From: Mesorhizobium sp. WSM3862
GTDB lineage: Bacteria > Pseudomonadota > Alphaproteobacteria > Rhizobiales > Rhizobiaceae
DNA length: 64,000 nt
Assembly: GCF_002294985.1 (NCBI RefSeq)
Contig: NZ_NSGE01000003.1
Location: 434,001 to 498,000, forward strand
Direction: 5' to 3'
Part shown: positions 1 to 8,627 of the stretch, piece by piece
Layout of the letters: each line of letters opens with the position of its first letter
Numbering within the stretch: position 1 is the stretch's first letter
The notes under the pieces: model-generated
Told to the model about the DNA's origin: nothing
What the model saw: only the letters and a program-made list of their open reading frames with translations
Databases searched by the model: none
Program-made: the position numbers and the translations under genes

Positions 1-1737
1 AAGGAAATGCAGCACCTGGCTGGCGAAGCCGCCGACCGCGCCCTCCTCGACCGTCACGAGAACCTCATGCGAGCGCGCGAGGCGGCGGATGAGATCCTCG
101 TCCAGCGGCTTGGCGAAGCGAGCGTCGGCAACGGTGGTCGAAAGGCCCGCGGCGCCGAGTTCCTCGGCGGCCAGCAGGCAATCCTGCAGCCGCGTGCCGA
201 ACGAGAGCAGCGCCACCTTGGTGCCTTCCTTGAGAATGCGGCCTTTGCCGATCTCGAGCACTGAGCCGCGCTCCGGCATGTCGACGCCAACGCCGTTGCC
301 GCGCGGATAGCGGAAGGCGATCGGGCCGCCGTCGTAGTCGGCTGCCGTGCGCACCATATGGCGAAGCTCCGCCTCATCGGCGGCGGCCATGACGACGAAG
401 CCAGGCAGCGAGGCGAGGAAGGTCGTGTCGAAGGCGCCGCAGTGCGTGGCGCCGTCGGCGCCGACGAAGCCGGCGCGGTCGATCGGGAAGCGCACCGGCA
501 GTTTCTGGATTGCCACGTCGTGCACCACCTGATCGTAGGCGCGCTGCAGGAAGGTCGAATAGATGGCGGCGAAGGGCTTGTAGCCTTCGGTGGCGAGGCC
601 GGCGGCGAAGGTCACCGCGTGCTGCTCGGCAATGCCGACATCGAAGGTTCGGGCCGGGAACACCTCGCCGAAGAGGTCGAGGCCGGTGCCACTCGGCATG
701 GCGGCGGTGATCGCCACGATTCGTTCGTCCTCGCGCGCCTCCTGGATCAGGCTCTCGGCGAAGACCTTGGTGTAGCTCGGCGCGTTGGCCGGCGCTTTCG
801 CCTGCGCGCCGGTGATGACGTCGAACTTGTTGACGCCGTGATACTTGTCGGCGGCGGCCTCCGCCGGCGCGTAGCCCTTGCCCTTCTGGGTGACGACATG
901 GATCAGAATGGGACCGTCGCCATTATCGCGGACGTTCTTCAGCACCGGGATCAGGTGCTCCAAATTGTGTCCATCGATCGGGCCGATGTGGAAGAATCCC
1001 ATCTCCTCGAACAGCGTGCCGCCGGTGACGTAACCGCGCGCATGCTCGACGGCGCGGGTGATGGCGCTGTCGGCGCGCTTGCCGAGATAGGAGGTCAGCT
1101 TCTTGCCGAAATCGCGCAGGCCGAGATAGGTCTTGCCGGAGGCAAGCCTCGCCAGATAGGCGCTCATCGCGCCGGTCGGCGGGGCGATCGACATGTCGTT
1201 GTCGTTGAGGATGACGATCAGGCGGGCATTGAGCGCGCCGGCGTTGTTCATCGCCTCATAGGCCATCCCGGCGGACATGGCGCCGTCGCCGATGACGGCG
1301 ATGACATTGTTGCGGCCGCCCGCAAGGTCGCGGCCCATCGCCATGCCGAGGCCGGCCGAAATCGAAGTCGAGGAATGCGCTGCGCCGAAGGGGTCGTATT
1401 CGCTCTCTGCGCGCCGGGTGAAGCCGGAGAGACCGCCTTCCTGGCGAAGCGTGCGGATGCGGTCGCGGCGGCCGGTCAGAATCTTGTGCGGGTAGGCCTG
1501 GTGGCCAACGTCCCAGATCAGCCGGTCTTCCGGCGTGTTGAAGACATAGTGCAGCGCAACCGTAAGCTCGACGACGCCGAGACCGGCGCCAAGATGGCCG
1601 CCGGTGTGCGACACCGCATCGATCAGCTCCGCGCGCAGTTCGGTCGCCAGCTGCGGCAGCTCGCTTTCATCAAGCGCCCGCAGATCCGCCGGGATGCGGA
1701 CTTTGTCGAGGAGCGGCGTGTCAGGCTTCGGGTTCAC
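1..1737 (-). CDS. dxs: 1-deoxy-D-xylulose-5-phosphate synthase, C-terminus cut by window edge
   Basis: Thiamine-diphosphate enzyme that condenses pyruvate and glyceraldehyde 3-phosphate to DXP, the first step of the MEP isoprenoid pathway; cytoplasmic. About 579 codons are visible and roughly 60 C-terminal residues lie outside the window. Seen: N-terminal [19 protein letters not shown], the ThDP-binding [16 protein letters not shown] near residue 147, the central [16 protein letters not shown] segment with the catalytic glutamate, and [14 protein letters not shown] in the transketolase-like middle. The start is GTG at 1735-1737 ([11 protein letters not shown]). An in-frame TTG at 1753-1755 with an AAGG five bases upstream is an equally possible start. 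ispE and ispB of the same isoprenoid route lie elsewhere in this window. Confidence 0.95.
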   Translation of the reverse strand, partial: MNPKPDTPLLDKVRIPADLRALDESELPQLATELRAELIDAVSHTGGHLGAGLGVVELTVALHYVFNTPEDRLIWDVGHQAYPHKILTGRRDRIRTLRQEGGLSGFTRRAESEYDPFGAAHSSTSISAGLGMAMGRDLAGGRNNVIAVIGDGAMSAGMAYEAMNNAGALNARLIVILNDNDMSIAPPTGAMSAYLARLASGKTYLGLRDFGKKLTSYLGKRADSAITRAVEHARGYVTGGTLFEEMGFFHIGPIDGHNLEHLIPVLKNVRDNGDGPILIHVVTQKGKGYAPAEAAADKYHGVNKFDVITGAQAKAPANAPSYTKVFAESLIQEAREDERIVAITAAMPSGTGLDLFGEVFPARTFDVGIAEQHAVTFAAGLATEGYKPFAAIYSTFLQRAYDQVVHDVAIQKLPVRFPIDRAGFVGADGATHCGAFDTTFLASLPGFVVMAAADEAELRHMVRTAADYDGGPIAFRYPRGNGVGVDMPERGSVLEIGKGRILKEGTKVALLSFGTRLQDCLLAAEELGAAGLSTTVADARFAKPLDEDLIRRLARSHEVLVTVEEGAVGGFASQVLHFL

Positions 1738-1848
1738 TCTGGGACGGCCTGTCAACTTAACCTTGGGTTAACCTTCAAATATGCGCTTTGCTATGCGCGA
1801 GATAGGCTGACGGCGCGCCAATGTAAATGCGTGTCAGTGACGCGCCCG

Positions 1849-1870
1849 GCGCAGAATGTCCATTCTGCGC
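1849..1870 (-). terminator. Perfect 10-bp hairpin abutting the pirin stop codon
   Basis: GCGCAGAATG and CATTCTGCGC are separated by two bases and touch the stop codon of the pirin gene. The position fits a transcription end or mRNA-stabilising hairpin for the minus-strand pirin transcript, but no T tract follows, so an intrinsic terminator is not proven. Confidence 0.4.
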
Positions 1871-2790
1871 TAACCTTCCGGCAGCGGAATGAATTCTTCC
1901 TCATCGCCAGGAACGATATCGAAGCGGCCCGTCTTCCATTCTTCCTTGGCCTGCTCGATGCGTTCTTTCGAGGACGAAACGAAATTCCACCAGATATAGC
2001 GCTTGGAGCCCAGCGACGCTCCGCCGAACAGCATGAAATGCGCGCCGCGCTCGGACGACACGACGATTTCCTCGCCCGGTTTGAACACCAAAAGCCGCTC
2101 GGCCGGGAAACGGTCGCCGGCAATCGAAACCTCGCCCTCCAGCGTGTAGATGGCGCGTTCCTCGGCGTCGCCGGGGATTTTGACGCTGGCGCCCGCCGCC
2201 AGCCGCAGATCGGCATAGAGCGTTTCCGAGGCGGTCGCGACGGGCGAGCGCAGCCCGGAAAATTCGCCGATGACGACGCGGCCGCTAACGCCCTCGGCAT
2301 CGATTTCGGGCAGGTGGACGACCGACGTGTTCGCGAACACCGGGGCGATTTCTTCCTTGCTGTCCGGCAGCGCCAGCCAGGTTTGCAGGCCGGAAATCGA
2401 CATCGGCGCGCCGCGCAATTCCTCGGGCGTGCGCTCGGAATGAACGATGCCGCGGCCGGCGGTCATCAAATTCACGTCGCCCGGCGCGATCACCATTTCG
2501 GTGCCGAGCGAGTCGCGATGCCTGATCTTGCCGTCGAACAGATAAGTGACGGTGGACAGCCCGATATGCGGATGCGGGCGCACGTCGATCGCATGGCCGG
2601 CGCGCAGGATGGCCGGACCCATGCGGTCGAAGAAGATGAATGGACCGACCAGCCTGCGTTTCGCCGTCGGCAAGGCGCGGCGAACCTCAAAGCCGCCAAT
2701 GTCCTTGGCGTTGGGAATGACCATCAACTCGATCTGGTCGCAGGCGAAGGCGTCGCCGGCCTCAGGATCGTTGCCCGGAAAGAAGCTCAT
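1870..2790 (-). CDS. Pirin family protein
   Basis: 306-aa bicupin of the pirin family, soluble. The N-terminal cupin carries the metal site: H73 and H75 in RPHPHIGLSTVTYLFDG, then H117 and E119 in GRGIVHSERTPEE, matching the His-His-His-Glu iron site of human pirin. The second cupin (about residues 190-270) holds the YTLEGEVSIAG turn. Bacterial pirins are quercetinase-like or regulatory; the sequence does not say which applies here. The ATG start is preceded directly by the DUF2277 stop eight bases upstream, so the two are probably cotranscribed. Confidence 0.9.
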   Translation of the reverse strand: MSFFPGNDPEAGDAFACDQIELMVIPNAKDIGGFEVRRALPTAKRRLVGPFIFFDRMGPAILRAGHAIDVRPHPHIGLSTVTYLFDGKIRHRDSLGTEMVIAPGDVNLMTAGRGIVHSERTPEELRGAPMSISGLQTWLALPDSKEEIAPVFANTSVVHLPEIDAEGVSGRVVIGEFSGLRSPVATASETLYADLRLAAGASVKIPGDAEERAIYTLEGEVSIAGDRFPAERLLVFKPGEEIVVSSERGAHFMLFGGASLGSKRYIWWNFVSSSKERIEQAKEEWKTGRFDIVPGDEEEFIPLPEG

Positions 2791-2798
2791 GACCGGCG

Positions 2799-3065
2799 TC
2801 AGGCGAAGCGGAGCGCGGATCGGGCCTTCGCCTTGGCAGCCTCTTCCTCGCGGTTGCGCGGATGCTGGGTGGTTTCGAGGCTGTCAAGCAGTTCGCGCGC
2901 GGCGGCGGCGATCGCCTCGACGGCGTGGTTGAAGGCATGCTCGTTGCGCTTGGACGGCTTGGTCGCGCCGCTCAGCTTGCGCACGAACTGCAGCGCCGCG
3001 TCATGGACCTCGTCGTCGGTCGCCGGCGGATCGAAGTTGAACAGGGTCTTGATGTTTCGGCACAT
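2799..3065 (-). CDS. DUF2277 family protein
   Basis: 88-aa small soluble protein opening with MCRNIKTLFNFDPPAT and containing AALQFVRKLSGATKPSKRN, the hallmark pattern of the DUF2277 family. Members are usually 85-95 aa, so this is full length. Function is unknown. It lies eight bases upstream of the pirin gene on the same strand; the SD-like AAGGAG is visible just before its ATG. The 190 bases upstream, up to the xseB stop, hold no convincing gene. Confidence 0.85.
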   Translation of the reverse strand: MCRNIKTLFNFDPPATDDEVHDAALQFVRKLSGATKPSKRNEHAFNHAVEAIAAAARELLDSLETTQHPRNREEEAAKAKARSALRFA

Positions 3066-3256
3066 GCTTTAACTCCTTACCTGCTTTCTGCCCGAACCGG
3101 TCTGACATTGTGCACCGAGGTGTGTTGAGATTCAGGTCAGACCGAGCCGAAAATGGCGGGTTCCGAGAACCGGACCGGAGCGTACTTGAAGGACGTGAGC
3201 ACCGGAACCGCAGAAAGCCGCGTTTGCAGGCGGCCTCACCTGAATATCAATACACC

Positions 3257-3511
3257 TCACTCGGCGTCGAGCGGCTCCGTTCCAACCGGCTTGCCGTCGC
3301 GCGAGAGCCTGATCTTCTCGACCTTGTCCTCGGCGGCCTTGAGCAAGCGGTCGCAATGAGCCTTCAGCGCCTCGCCGCGCTCGTAGATCTTGATCGACTG
3401 GTCGAGCGGAACGTCGCCGCGCTCCAGATCATCGACGATCTTCTCCAGCGCGTCGAGCGCCTGTTCGAAGCTCATCGCCTTGACGTCTTGGTTAGCTTCA
3501 TCAGCCATCAT
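3257..3511 (-). CDS. xseB: Exodeoxyribonuclease VII small subunit
   Basis: 84-aa subunit of exonuclease VII, which with several copies per XseA degrades single-stranded DNA to oligonucleotides. The sequence shows the family core [20 protein letters not shown] followed by the second helix [20 protein letters not shown], the two-helix coiled-coil hairpin of XseB. Two consecutive ATG codons begin it (MMADEAN). The stop of the upstream deacetylase gene immediately precedes the first ATG with no gap, so translation is probably coupled. xseA is not in this window. Confidence 0.95.
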   Translation of the reverse strand: MMADEANQDVKAMSFEQALDALEKIVDDLERGDVPLDQSIKIYERGEALKAHCDRLLKAAEDKVEKIRLSRDGKPVGTEPLDAE

Positions 3512-4438
3512 TCATCCCTTCATCAGCCGCCCGACATGGGCGGCGACCGAAAATGCCAATCCTTGCAGATCGTAACCGCCCTCCAGCAGGCTGACGAGCC
3601 GGTTGCCGCTGTGGCGCCCGGCGCGCTCCATCAGCTGGCCGGTCGCCCAGTCGAAATCATCCTCGGTCAGGTTGATCGCGGCCAGCGGATCGCGATGGTG
3701 CGCATCGAAACCGGCGGAAATGATGATCAGATCCGGCTGGAAGGCGTCGATCGACGGCAGCACGCGCGACAGGAAGGCGTCGCGGAACGTGTCGCTGCCG
3801 GTGCTCGGCGCAAGCGGCGCGTTGACGATGTTGCCGGCGCCGGTCTCGCTCTTGGCACCGGTGCCCGGATAAAGCGGCATCTGGTGGGTCGAGCAATAGA
3901 GCACCGACGGATCGTCCCAGAAAATGTCCTGCGTGCCGTTGCCGTGATGCACATCCCAATCGACGATGGCGACGCGCTCGGCCAGATGCTTCTCCTGCGC
4001 ATAACGGGCGGCGATCGCCGCGGTGTTGAACAGGCAAAAGCCCATCGCGGTCGCTTTTTCGGCGTGATGGCCGGGCGGACGCGCGGCAACGAAGACATTG
4101 GCGGCACGGCCCTCGAACACATCGTCGACTGCGGCGTTGGCCGCGCCGATCGCCGTCACCGCCGCCTGCCAGCTTTTCGGGCTGGCGCTGGTGTCGGCAT
4201 CGATCGAGACGATCCCCGTCTCGGGAATCGCAGCGCGGACACGGCCGACGAAATCCTCCGGATGCGCGTAAAGGATCGTCGCCTCGTCGCCTTCCGGCGC
4301 CTCGACGCGGTCGAGGGCCGAAAAAGCCTCGTCGTCGAGCACGCGCTCGATGGCGCGCAAACGGTCGGGCCGCTCGGGGTGGCCGGGCGGCGTGAGGTGT
4401 TCCAGGAATACCGGATGAGTGTAAAGACGAGTGGTCAT
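3512..4438 (-). CDS. Histone deacetylase family protein (acetoin utilisation/AcuC-like deacetylase)
   Basis: 308-aa zinc-dependent class II-like deacetylase; bacterial members act on acetylpolyamines or other acetylated amines and sometimes proteins. Key motifs: RPPGHHAEKATAMGFCLFN with the catalytic H124-H125 pair, VDWDVHHGNGTQDIF with zinc ligands D162 and H164, LYPGTG, the SAGFDAHHRDPL segment supplying the third ligand Asp, and the LEGGYDLQGLAFS loop. The open frame extends about 100 codons further upstream, but that part runs antisense through the riboswitch region and is arginine-rich, so I start at ATG 4436-4438. Directly abuts xseB; divergent from bluB. Confidence 0.92.
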   Translation of the reverse strand: MTTRLYTHPVFLEHLTPPGHPERPDRLRAIERVLDDEAFSALDRVEAPEGDEATILYAHPEDFVGRVRAAIPETGIVSIDADTSASPKSWQAAVTAIGAANAAVDDVFEGRAANVFVAARPPGHHAEKATAMGFCLFNTAAIAARYAQEKHLAERVAIVDWDVHHGNGTQDIFWDDPSVLYCSTHQMPLYPGTGAKSETGAGNIVNAPLAPSTGSDTFRDAFLSRVLPSIDAFQPDLIIISAGFDAHHRDPLAAINLTEDDFDWATGQLMERAGRHSGNRLVSLLEGGYDLQGLAFSVAAHVGRLMKG

Positions 4439-4559
4439 GGCGCCTAATCTAGGCACCTGTCGCACGGATAGCCATGTTTCAGCGCCGAATGATTGGGGAA
4501 ATCGCGCCCAATCGTGTCGCTGGCGGCATTGGCCCGGCTTCGGCTTCGCGATAAGGTCG

Positions 4560-4720
4560 CGTCGCTGCCTGGTGCCCGCAACGCGGGAGAATCGGGAACA
4601 CGGTTGAAATCCGTGGCGTGCCCAACGCTGTGAGGGGGACCGCGCCGGCAAACGCCACTGTCCCAGACGGGAAGGCGCCGGATGCGGGTCGATCCCGAGC
4701 CAGAAGACCGGCCCGGCAGA
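4560..4720 (+). promoter_or_regulatory. Cobalamin (B12) riboswitch upstream of bluB
   Basis: The stretch contains the ordered conserved blocks of the AdoCbl riboswitch: GGTGCCCGCAAC at 4571, ATCGGGAACACGGT, GCGTGCCCAACGCTGTGAGG, GCCACTG, GACGGGAAGGCG and the B12-box version GAGCCAGAAGACCGGCC near 4697-4713. It lies about 55 bases upstream of the bluB start on the same strand, which fits translational or transcriptional shut-off of DMB synthesis when cobalamin is abundant. Exact stem P1 borders are estimated. Confidence 0.9.
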
Positions 4721-4773
4721 CATGGTCATCCGCATGGTCAGGCGGAGGACTGCTTATCGCAAGGGGACAAGCG

Positions 4774-5511
4774 ATGCAGGCACGAACAGCCGCCGCCGGC
4801 GGCGATGACTTTGACCAATTGGCGCGCGACGCCGTCTACCGAGCCATGTTCACCCGGCGCGACGTGCGCAGCCATTTCCTTGCCGACGATCTCGACGACA
4901 GCGTTTTGGCGCGGCTTCTCACCGCGGCACACCACGCGCCGTCGGTCGGCTACATGCAGCCCTGGAACTTCATCATCATCCGGGACGCCACAAGGCGGCG
5001 GCAGGTGCGCGACCTGTTTTTGGCCGCGCGCGAACAGGAACTGCCGGCGATCGAGGTGGAGCGGCGGGCGCTCTACCGCAAGCTGAAGCTCGAGGGCATC
5101 TGCGAAAGCGCGCTCAACCTCTGCATCACCTGCGACCGCCAGCGCTCGAAGAACTCGCCGCTCGGGCGCTGGCACAATCCGGAGATGGACCTCTACAGCA
5201 CCGTCTGCGCGGTGCAGAATTTCTGGCTCGCGGCGCGGGCGGAAGGCGTCGGGGTCGGCTGGGTGAGCATCATCGAGCCCGAAGCACTGAAGCGACTGCT
5301 GTCGATCCCCGAGCACGTCACGCCGATCGCCTATCTCTGCGTCGGCCGCGTCTCGGAATTCGCGCCGAGGCCCGACCTCGAAGCGCATGGCTGGGGCAAG
5401 CGCCTGCCGCTGCCCGAGCTGGTGATGAGCGAGACCTTTTGCGGCGCCGGCGAGGCGCCGCTCAAATCGGCGATCGCTCGCCTTGGTTCCCGTGAAGGGG
5501 CGAAGCCGTGA
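4774..5511 (+). CDS. bluB: 5,6-dimethylbenzimidazole synthase
   Basis: 245-aa flavin-destructase that converts FMNH2 plus O2 to 5,6-dimethylbenzimidazole, the lower ligand of cobalamin. It belongs to the nitroreductase fold. Seen: RRDVRSHFLADDLDD, AAHHAPSVGYMQPWNFIII, the BluB-type RKLKLEGICESALNLCITCD, and VGVGWVSIIEPEALKRLL. The start ATG at 4774 has AAGGGG seven bases upstream; an ATG/GTG further up would lie inside the riboswitch. The upstream cobalamin riboswitch makes the assignment as a B12 gene rather than a generic nitroreductase secure. Confidence 0.95.
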   Translation: MQARTAAAGGDDFDQLARDAVYRAMFTRRDVRSHFLADDLDDSVLARLLTAAHHAPSVGYMQPWNFIIIRDATRRRQVRDLFLAAREQELPAIEVERRALYRKLKLEGICESALNLCITCDRQRSKNSPLGRWHNPEMDLYSTVCAVQNFWLAARAEGVGVGWVSIIEPEALKRLLSIPEHVTPIAYLCVGRVSEFAPRPDLEAHGWGKRLPLPELVMSETFCGAGEAPLKSAIARLGSREGAKP

Positions 5512-5541
5512 TCAGGCGGCCTTCGTGGCCGGGGCTGCTGC

Positions 5542-6522
5542 TCAAGCGGTCCTTGGCGAATCCCAGCGCGAGCCGCCGAAGGGGCTGAGCGCCTTGTCGC
5601 GCAGCTCCCTGAACTTGGACGAGGCTTCGGCCAGGCGCCGGTCCCATTCCGGATTGGGGACCTGGCCCTCGATGGCGGCGAAGTAGACCTGCATCAGCGA
5701 AGCGATGGCGAAGGGCTCGATGAAAGCCGCCTTGAAGGCCCAGGCGAAGACGATGGCCAACACGAAGGCCCAGCCGGCAAGCTGGCCCGGCATGACCCAG
5801 AGGATCGCGGCGGCAGGCGCCAGCATCAAAAGGAAGATGACGAAGGAAACACCCCACATGATCACCGCCAGCCAGACGGCGTTCTTGACCATCAACTTGC
5901 CGTTCTGCGCATAGAGCACGACGCCTTGCCTGGCGGTCTCGAAAGGCGAGTTGGAATTGGTGCGGATGTTGTAGCCGAGGATGATCTCGTCGACATAGGT
6001 CAGCGACAGGCGGATGACGGTGTTGATGAAGCTCACCAGGCCGCTCAAGCCTGGAATGGGTAGGAACGCAGCAATGCCGCCGATCAGCCCGGTGATGGCG
6101 CGGATGGCGCCTTTCACCAGCTGGTCGACGACGAAAAGGATGTTGGCCTCGGCGAAGCGCTTCGTGACCACTTCGCGCGCATAGGCGATCTGGCCCTGGC
6201 CGTCGGGAATGTCCTGCCCGTCGATCAGATGGACCATGACGGCGATATGGCCGGCCTTGAGCACATAGAGAATGTATTCGCGGATCCAGTAGACGGCGAT
6301 CGAGACCACGCCGAAGCCGACGACCCCACCCCACAAGGCAAAGGACATCGGCCCGTCCGGATCGGTCGAGATGTGGCCGACGCCGTAACCGACGCTGGCG
6401 CCGGTGCCGGTCGCTGTTATGTAGGCCACCGTGATGCCGAAATAGACGATGATGCGAAAGACGATGAACGGCCACGTCCGCATCATGATGGACACCGACC
6501 GGCCGATGCTGAAGTCCCACAT
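5542..6522 (-). CDS. Polytopic membrane protein of unknown function
   Basis: 326-aa integral membrane protein. Hydrophobic segments appear near the N-terminus (PFIVFRIIVYFGITVAYI), around ALWGGVVGFGVVSIAVYWI, around ITGLIGGIAAFLPIPG, and as a cluster in the C-terminal third (WLAVIMWGVSFVIFLLMLA, WAFVLAIVFAWAFKAAFI). The tail is soluble and charged. ATG 6522 is chosen because GGAGGG lies about nine bases upstream. I do not recognise the family; the Asn/Lys-containing loop between membrane segments faintly recalls choline-transporter-like (CTL/SLC44) proteins, which is only a guess. It is monocistronic, between bluB (convergent) and the TetR gene. Confidence 0.75.
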   Translation of the reverse strand: MWDFSIGRSVSIMMRTWPFIVFRIIVYFGITVAYITATGTGASVGYGVGHISTDPDGPMSFALWGGVVGFGVVSIAVYWIREYILYVLKAGHIAVMVHLIDGQDIPDGQGQIAYAREVVTKRFAEANILFVVDQLVKGAIRAITGLIGGIAAFLPIPGLSGLVSFINTVIRLSLTYVDEIILGYNIRTNSNSPFETARQGVVLYAQNGKLMVKNAVWLAVIMWGVSFVIFLLMLAPAAAILWVMPGQLAGWAFVLAIVFAWAFKAAFIEPFAIASLMQVYFAAIEGQVPNPEWDRRLAEASSKFRELRDKALSPFGGSRWDSPRTA

Positions 6523-6666
6523 GGCCCCGACCCTCCGCCTCAGAGAATTGGCGGGAGAGGATGCGCTCGCTCCTGCCAAAGTCAATGTCGGAGGGATTTT
6601 GAGCGGGGGACAATTGTCTGAGGCAGCGCGGACCCGAGTGATTGCCCGGAACGCCGCGACCGAATG

Positions 6667-7257
6667 CTATTTGGTTTTCAGGCCTTCCAGCAGCTGCTTG
6701 AACGCCGCCACAACCTTCTTCGACGTCGCTTCCGGATCCTTGGCATTGGCGATGCGCTGCGAGGCCTGGCTACTGGCGCCGTTGATGAGCCGCGCTGCGG
6801 TCTCGGGATCGAGATCGGGAACGACGACGCCCTCCTCCTGCAGCTTTGACAGGTGATCGGTCATTGAAGCCGTGCAGGCGCTGGCGTTGGGCCACTGAGC
6901 CGGATCGCCGAGCACGGCCGGGCCGTCCCTGAACATGATGCGCTGGATTTCCGGCTCAAGCGCCATCTCGATATAGGTGGTGCATTCGTCGACGAAATGC
7001 TGCCAGCGAGTAGGCGCCCGCGAGGCCACCTCGTTCACCCGCGCCGCCATCTCGGCGTCGATTTCGGCGATCACCGCCTGCAGGAGCCCCTTCTTGTCGC
7101 CGAAATGATGATAGAGCGCGCCGCGCGTCAGACCCGCCGAAGCGGTGAAATCGTCCATCGAGGCCTCGGCATAGCCGATCGTGCCGAAGGCATGGCGCGC
7201 GGCCGCGATCAGCTTGGCGCGCGTCTCGGCGATCATCTCCTTGCGGGGTTTGTGCAT
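6667..7257 (-). CDS. TetR/AcrR family transcriptional regulator
   Basis: 196-aa repressor. The N-terminal DNA-binding domain has the family pattern RAKLIAAARHAFGTIGYAEAS followed by the helix-turn-helix TASAGLTRGALYHHFGDKKG (residues about 40-62). The C-terminal all-helical ligand domain matches the TetR_C type with RIMFRDGPAVLG. It is divergently transcribed from an MFS transporter across a 120-bp region carrying three near-identical palindromes, so it almost certainly represses itself and the transporter. The effector is unknown, presumably a substrate of the pump. Confidence 0.92.
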   Translation of the reverse strand: MHKPRKEMIAETRAKLIAAARHAFGTIGYAEASMDDFTASAGLTRGALYHHFGDKKGLLQAVIAEIDAEMAARVNEVASRAPTRWQHFVDECTTYIEMALEPEIQRIMFRDGPAVLGDPAQWPNASACTASMTDHLSKLQEEGVVVPDLDPETAARLINGASSQASQRIANAKDPEATSKKVVAAFKQLLEGLKTK

Positions 7258-7275
7258 GGCTCCTGGCCTTATTCA

Positions 7276-7290
7276 CATACGCGTCGTATG
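7276..7290. promoter_or_regulatory. TetR operator copy 1
   Basis: CATACGCGTCGTATG, palindrome with 6-bp arms CATACG/CGTATG and a 3-bp centre, 19 bp upstream of the TetR gene start. Same arms as the two following copies. Confidence 0.8.
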
Positions 7291-7298
7291 CTAATTGA

Positions 7299-7313
7299 CA
7301 TACGCGACGTATG
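7299..7313. promoter_or_regulatory. TetR operator copy 2
   Basis: CATACGCGACGTATG. Same CATACG/CGTATG arms as copy 1; centre-to-centre distance 23 bp. It overlaps the end of a TTGACA (7295-7300) that may be a -35 element. Confidence 0.8.
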
Positions 7314-7327
7314 AACTATTTGACATT

Positions 7328-7342
7328 CATACGCTGCGTATG
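7328..7342. promoter_or_regulatory. TetR operator copy 3
   Basis: CATACGCTGCGTATG, 29 bp centre-to-centre from copy 2. It starts three bases after a TTGACA (7320-7325) pointing toward the MFS gene, so a bound repressor would sit on the spacer and -10 region of that promoter. Confidence 0.8.
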
Positions 7343-7378
7343 TAGTTGCGGCGCCTTCCCTTGTCGAGGAACGGGACC

Positions 7379-8602
7379 ATGCGAAACCCATATTCGGAAA
7401 TCTTTCGGGCTCCTGGCACGAAGAGCTTCGCCGCGGCAGCCTTCATCGCCCGGCTGCCGATCGCCATGGCGCCGATCGGTATTGTGGCGATGCTGTCGCA
7501 AACGCATGGCGAGTACTGGCTGGCCGGCGCCGTCTCGGCCACATACGCTTTGGTCAACGCCTTCCTGTCGCCGCAGGTCTCGCGGCTGGTCGACCGCCTC
7601 GGCCAGAGCCGGATTGCAGTGCCGACGACACTTGTCTCGGCGCTTGCCTTCGCGACCTTGATCGTCGCGGCCAACCAGCACTGGCCGGTGTGGACCTTGT
7701 TCCTATCGTCGCTGCTTGCCGCCTTAATGCCGAGCATCCCGGCGCTGGTCAGGGCGCGCTGGACCGAGATTTTTCGCGACCGCCCCGAGCTCAATACGGC
7801 CTTCGCCTTCGAATCGGCCGCGGACGAGCTGGTCTATGTCGCTGGGGCATCGCTGTCGGTGGGCTTGAGCGCCGCGCTGTTCCCGGAAGCCGGGATGGTG
7901 GTGAGCACCTTGCTGCTCGCCTTCGGCTCGGCGGCATTCCTGCTGCAGCGTTCGACGGAACCGCCCATTCGCCCGGCCGAGGATGGCGCGGCCGGTTCGG
8001 CGATCCGCCTGCGGCCGGTGCAGATCATCACCTTCGCGCTGATCTTTGTCGGCGCGACCTTCGCAACCACGGAAGTCACCACCGTTGCCATTACCGAAGA
8101 GCTCGGCCAGCCCGAAGCAGCCAGCCTCGTCATCGGCGTCTATGCACTGGGATCCTTCGTGCTCGGCATCATCGTCGGCGCGCTCAGCCTGCGCACGCCG
8201 CTGCAACGCCAACTCGCGATAGCGGTCGCCGTCATCGCGCTTACCACTCTGCCACTGCTTTTTGCCGACACGGTGCCGACGCTGGCGCTTGCCGTGTTCG
8301 TCAGCGGCGTTGCCATCTCGCCGACCTTCATCACCGCCTTTGGACTGATCGAACGCCACGTGCCGCCGGCAATGCTCACGGAAGGCGTGACCTGGGTGAC
8401 CACCGGGATCGGCATCGGCATGGCGCTGGGCTCCTTCGCCGCCGGCTGGATGGTCGACACTTTTGGACCGCAGAACGGGTTCTGGGTGTCGGTGGCGGCA
8501 GGCTCAGTCGCTTTGGTCACCGTGCTCGCCGGCCAGTGTCGGCTGGCGACGCCGGACTGCGCTCCGGATGAATGCGAAGCGGCGATTGTTCCGGCTGGAT
8601 GA
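7379..8602 (+). CDS. MFS transporter
   Basis: 407-aa major facilitator with about 12 membrane segments, inner membrane, probably drug/proton antiport. The loop between helices 2 and 3 has SRLVDRLGQSR, the variant of the MFS signature; the middle loop (about residues 200-220) is hydrophilic. The C-terminal cytosolic tail is short and acidic (CAPDECEAA). ATG 7379 is preceded by GAGGAACGGGACC; an upstream in-frame TTG lacks a site. Divergent TetR regulator with three shared operators implies ligand-inducible efflux. Substrate not predictable. Confidence 0.88.
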   Translation: MRNPYSEIFRAPGTKSFAAAAFIARLPIAMAPIGIVAMLSQTHGEYWLAGAVSATYALVNAFLSPQVSRLVDRLGQSRIAVPTTLVSALAFATLIVAANQHWPVWTLFLSSLLAALMPSIPALVRARWTEIFRDRPELNTAFAFESAADELVYVAGASLSVGLSAALFPEAGMVVSTLLLAFGSAAFLLQRSTEPPIRPAEDGAAGSAIRLRPVQIITFALIFVGATFATTEVTTVAITEELGQPEAASLVIGVYALGSFVLGIIVGALSLRTPLQRQLAIAVAVIALTTLPLLFADTVPTLALAVFVSGVAISPTFITAFGLIERHVPPAMLTEGVTWVTTGIGIGMALGSFAAGWMVDTFGPQNGFWVSVAAGSVALVTVLAGQCRLATPDCAPDECEAAIVPAG

Positions 8603-8627
8603 TACCGATGCATCCGGCTCTGGCTGG

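Noticed and set aside
358..3072. A 904-codon open frame on the plus strand across dxs, pirin and DUF2277
   Set aside because: Antisense of three genes with clear homology; open because of high GC and codon bias. Translation has no recognisable domain.
3132..3359. Small frames on both strands between DUF2277 and xseB
   Set aside because: They run into xseB in other frames and show no family features.
4439..4735. N-terminal extension of the deacetylase by 99 codons
   Set aside because: Overlaps the B12 riboswitch in antisense, Arg/Pro-rich, and not part of the HDAC family fold.
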